Assembly: GCA_030532305.1 (NCBI GenBank)
Contig: JAUNLJ010000011.1
Location: forward strand, 1-55,091
DNA length: 55,091 bases
Reading direction: 5' to 3'
Origin: Tissierellia bacterium
GTDB taxonomy: Bacteria > Bacillota > Clostridia > Tissierellales > Peptoniphilaceae
Positions 53,173 through 55,091 of the stretch are shown piece after piece (position 1 is the first letter of the stretch; each line of letters starts with the position of its first letter). The position numbers and the translations under genes are program-made. The notes below the pieces were generated by a model. It worked only from the letters and a program-made list of their open reading frames with translations, did not search any database and had not been told where the DNA came from.

Positions 53173-54765
53173 ATGTCAGTACAACCGAAGACCATAGCCC
53201 GGTCTACTATGATTATTATCATCCTTTCCCTAATTGGAAAGCTCATGGGCTTTGGTCGAGAATCTTTGGTGGCCGCTGTCTTTGGAGCCAACATGGAAAA
53301 AGATGCCTTTGTTGCCGCCCAGTCAGCCACATCCACCGTCAGCCAATATATCGTTATGGGTATTTCCACCGTCTTTATTCCCGGCCTCCAGTCCGTCACC
53401 AACGACCGGGGAGAGAGTGGTAAGCTTAAATACACCAGCAATATCTTTTTTGTGGTAGCCCTTTTGACCCTCTTGATCATGGGCCTAGGGACCCTTGGCG
53501 CCCCCTTTTTAGCCAAGCTAGTGGGCCCCAAGTTTGACCCAGCCACCAAGGCCCTCACCGTAGAGCTCATCCGTCTGGCCATGCCCGTTATTATCTTTTC
53601 AGCCCTCCAGGGGATCTTCACCGGCTACCTGCACTTCCATAACCGCTTTGCCGCTGCAGCCTCTGTCTCCATTTGGCTTAACAGCGTTTACTTAAGCTAC
53701 CTGGTCTTTTTTGCCAAGGACTTTGGCATCTATGGCCTAACCGTCGCCTCCGTTTTGGCTGTGGTGGTGGAATTTATTGTCGTCTACCTGGCCTCCCACC
53801 ATATCGGCTTTCGTCTTAAGCCCTACTTCTCCTTTTCCGACCCCTATACCCGCCAGACCCTCATCCTAGCCCTGCCCGCCATTATCACCGTATCCGTCAA
53901 CAACATCAACACCCTAGTCAACCGGGCCCTAGCCTCCGGTCTGGCCACCGGGTCCATGAGCCGGCTAGACTATGCCAACAAACTCAACGTCCTCATTATA
54001 GGTATCTTTATTACCGCCATCACCTCCGTTATCTTCCCCCCCATGGCCAAGGCCTTCGATGAGGGAGACTACGACAGAGGCAAGCGGATCATGAACGGGT
54101 CCATAAGGTCCGTCCTCCTCATCACCATCCCCTCCGTTGTGGGCCTGATTATCCTGGCCCAGCCCGTAGTGGAGCTGGCCTTTATGCGAGGGGCCTTTAC
54201 CCAGGCTGACGCCGATGCCACCGCCGTCTGCCTCCGCTTTTATACCCTCTCCCTTATTGCCATTTCCGTGACCAATGTCCAAAACCGGGTCTTCTATTCC
54301 CTAGAAGATACCAAGACCCCCTTCTACATTGGCATGGTCAACGTAGCCTGCAACGTGGGCCTCAACCTCCTTTTAGTTAGCTATATGGGCATCAACGGCC
54401 TGGCCTTCTCCGTATCCGTAGCCACCACCGTGGTCATGCTAGTCTCCTTCTACCTTATTAGGAAGAAAATAGGCAATATTGGCATGACCTCCTACCTAAA
54501 GGTCTTTATAAAAACTGGCCTGGCCGCCCTCTTTATGGGCCTAGTGGTCTACCTGGTCTACTTTATGGGCCTAGAACCCCTGGTCTTTAGCCAGTTTGAC
54601 CCCGGCAAGACCCAGACCCTAGCCAGGCTACTGGTCTTCCTCCTCTCCATCTTTATAGGGGTTATAGTCTATGGCCTGGCCCTCTATGGTCTGGGCCTCA
54701 AGGAAGCCAAAGATATTAAGATCTACCTAGAAAGAAAACTTAGGGCCCGTTTTGGGACCTATTAA
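53173..54765 (+). CDS. murJ: Lipid II flippase MurJ (MviN family)
   Basis: A 530-residue polytopic membrane protein with about 14 segments that flips lipid II across the membrane for peptidoglycan synthesis. Family motifs are SLIGKLMGFGRESLVAAVFG near the N-terminus, NRALASGLATGSMSRLDYA in the centre, and VFYSLEDTKTPFYIGM. The RBS is AAAGGAGG. A -10 box TATAAT at 53143-53148 gives it its own promoter. It complements tagO, mnaA and dac as wall genes. Confidence 0.95.
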   Translation: MSVQPKTIARSTMIIIILSLIGKLMGFGRESLVAAVFGANMEKDAFVAAQSATSTVSQYIVMGISTVFIPGLQSVTNDRGESGKLKYTSNIFFVVALLTLLIMGLGTLGAPFLAKLVGPKFDPATKALTVELIRLAMPVIIFSALQGIFTGYLHFHNRFAAAASVSIWLNSVYLSYLVFFAKDFGIYGLTVASVLAVVVEFIVVYLASHHIGFRLKPYFSFSDPYTRQTLILALPAIITVSVNNINTLVNRALASGLATGSMSRLDYANKLNVLIIGIFITAITSVIFPPMAKAFDEGDYDRGKRIMNGSIRSVLLITIPSVVGLIILAQPVVELAFMRGAFTQADADATAVCLRFYTLSLIAISVTNVQNRVFYSLEDTKTPFYIGMVNVACNVGLNLLLVSYMGINGLAFSVSVATTVVMLVSFYLIRKKIGNIGMTSYLKVFIKTGLAALFMGLVVYLVYFMGLEPLVFSQFDPGKTQTLARLLVFLLSIFIGVIVYGLALYGLGLKEAKDIKIYLERKLRARFGTY

Positions 54766-54785
54766 GAAGAAGAGATATAGAAGAA

Positions 54786-54828
54786 AAATAAGGCCAAGCC
54801 CAGCCAGAGGGCCGGGTCTTATTTTTTT
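54786..54828 (+). terminator. Intrinsic terminator after murJ
   Basis: AAATAAGGCC (54786-54795) pairs with GGTCTTATTT (54815-54824) with an inner CCC/GGG pair, then a T run. Confidence 0.8.
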
Positions 54829-54849
54829 GAAAAAACTTTTAAAGACCCC

Positions 54850-54878
54850 TTGACAAGGATATTAATTCCATGTAAAAT
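54850..54878 (+). promoter_or_regulatory. Strong promoter P1 (probable rRNA operon)
   Basis: TTGACA (54850-54855), exactly 17 nt, TAAAAT (54873-54878). It is the first of two tandem promoters before the right edge. Confidence 0.75.
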
Positions 54879-54951
54879 CTATACCAATGCTTGAGATTGA
54901 AGGTCCCAAGCAGACGCCGAAAAAATATTTTAAAAAATATAAAAATCACTC

Positions 54952-54980
54952 TTGACACTAAGAGAACGGCGTGATATTAT
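54952..54980 (+). promoter_or_regulatory. Strong promoter P2 with UP-like element (probable rRNA operon)
   Basis: TTGACA (54952-54957), exactly 17 nt, TATTAT (54975-54980). Upstream 54918-54949 is a run of A and T tracts like an UP element. Tandem promoters and a long untranslated leader are typical of rRNA operons; no gene begins before the window ends. Confidence 0.78.
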
Positions 54981-54986
54981 ATATAA

Positions 54987-55091
54987 GCTGTCGAAAAAAG
55001 ACAGCCATGAACCAAGTTAATTAAATAGAATTAAGAAAAAGAATCACAAGCAAAACAGCTTAGCGGAAAAACAGTCAGTTAATCCTAAGCA
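54987..55091 (+). other. Leader of the transcript from P1/P2 (incomplete)
   Basis: Starts with a hairpin (GCTGTC at 54987-54992, GACAGC at 55000-55005). It continues as A-rich sequence to the window edge. No start codon with an RBS opens a frame, which fits an rRNA leader. The 16S gene itself is not in the window. Confidence 0.5.

Noticed and set aside
53157-53621. A 154-codon minus-strand ORF opposite murJ
   Set aside because: Covers the conserved N-terminus of MurJ on the other strand and has no start signal.

Overview
The window looks like the replication-origin region of a low-to-medium G+C, Gram-positive anaerobe (Bacillota). The layout remB-recF-yaaA-dnaN-dnaA | rpmH-rnpA-yidD-yidC-jag-mnmE-mnmG-rsmG-parA-parB is the classic Firmicutes oriC order. 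A butyryl-CoA/acetate-type CoA-transferase, an S-layer-homology (SLH) protein and an SpoIIA/RsbV-RsbW-SigB-type module suggest a fermentative clostridial relative. A member of Tissierellia/Peptoniphilaceae is my best guess, but it is inference only.

Left arm (1-12.45 kb, all minus strand, pointing away from oriC): CoA-transferase with its own promoter and a Rex-like operator; then, read from the origin outward, dnaA, dnaN, yaaA, recF, remB, gyrB, gyrA, rsbV, rsbW, a SigB-family sigma factor and a PsiE-like membrane protein. oriC is bipartite. DnaA boxes lie both upstream of dnaA (12.51-12.80 kb) and in the dnaA-dnaN gap (10.98-11.12 kb). The gap also carries a DnaA-trio-like unwinding element very like that of Bacillus subtilis.

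Right arm (12.87-24.8 kb, plus strand): rpmH operon with a strong promoter followed at once by a terminator-like hairpin; tRNA-modification genes mnmE/mnmG; rsmG; a small membrane protein; two parS-like palindromes with an unusual centre; parA-parB; a PhzF-fold protein; a FchA-like cyclodeaminase; and a secreted LysM-G5-M23 peptidoglycan endopeptidase.

Middle (25-39.2 kb): cardiolipin synthase; a minus-strand cluster chrA-EIIC-chrA-glpK; DJ-1/PfpI protein; MATE exporter; LURP-one-like protein; K+ uptake genes trkA-trkH followed by a second TrkA-like gene that has lost both dinucleotide-binding motifs; ung; and an alpha/beta hydrolase.

Right part (39.3-55 kb): a ywlC-ywlE-rpiB-upp-tagO-mnaA-dac run linking tRNA t6A synthesis, nucleobase salvage and cell-wall precursor supply; two tRNA-Arg genes (CCG, CCT); two MarR regulators; NUDIX-mutY; a NamZ-type (DUF1343) muramidase; an SLH beta-propeller protein; murJ. 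The window closes with tandem strong promoters and a leader that probably belong to an rRNA operon just outside.

No CRISPR array, transposase, integrase or prophage gene was seen. This is ordinary core chromosome. The most unusual points are the parS variant, the anti-sigma factor without a recognisable ATP site, the degenerate TrkA paralogue, and the chrA/EIIC/glpK cluster.
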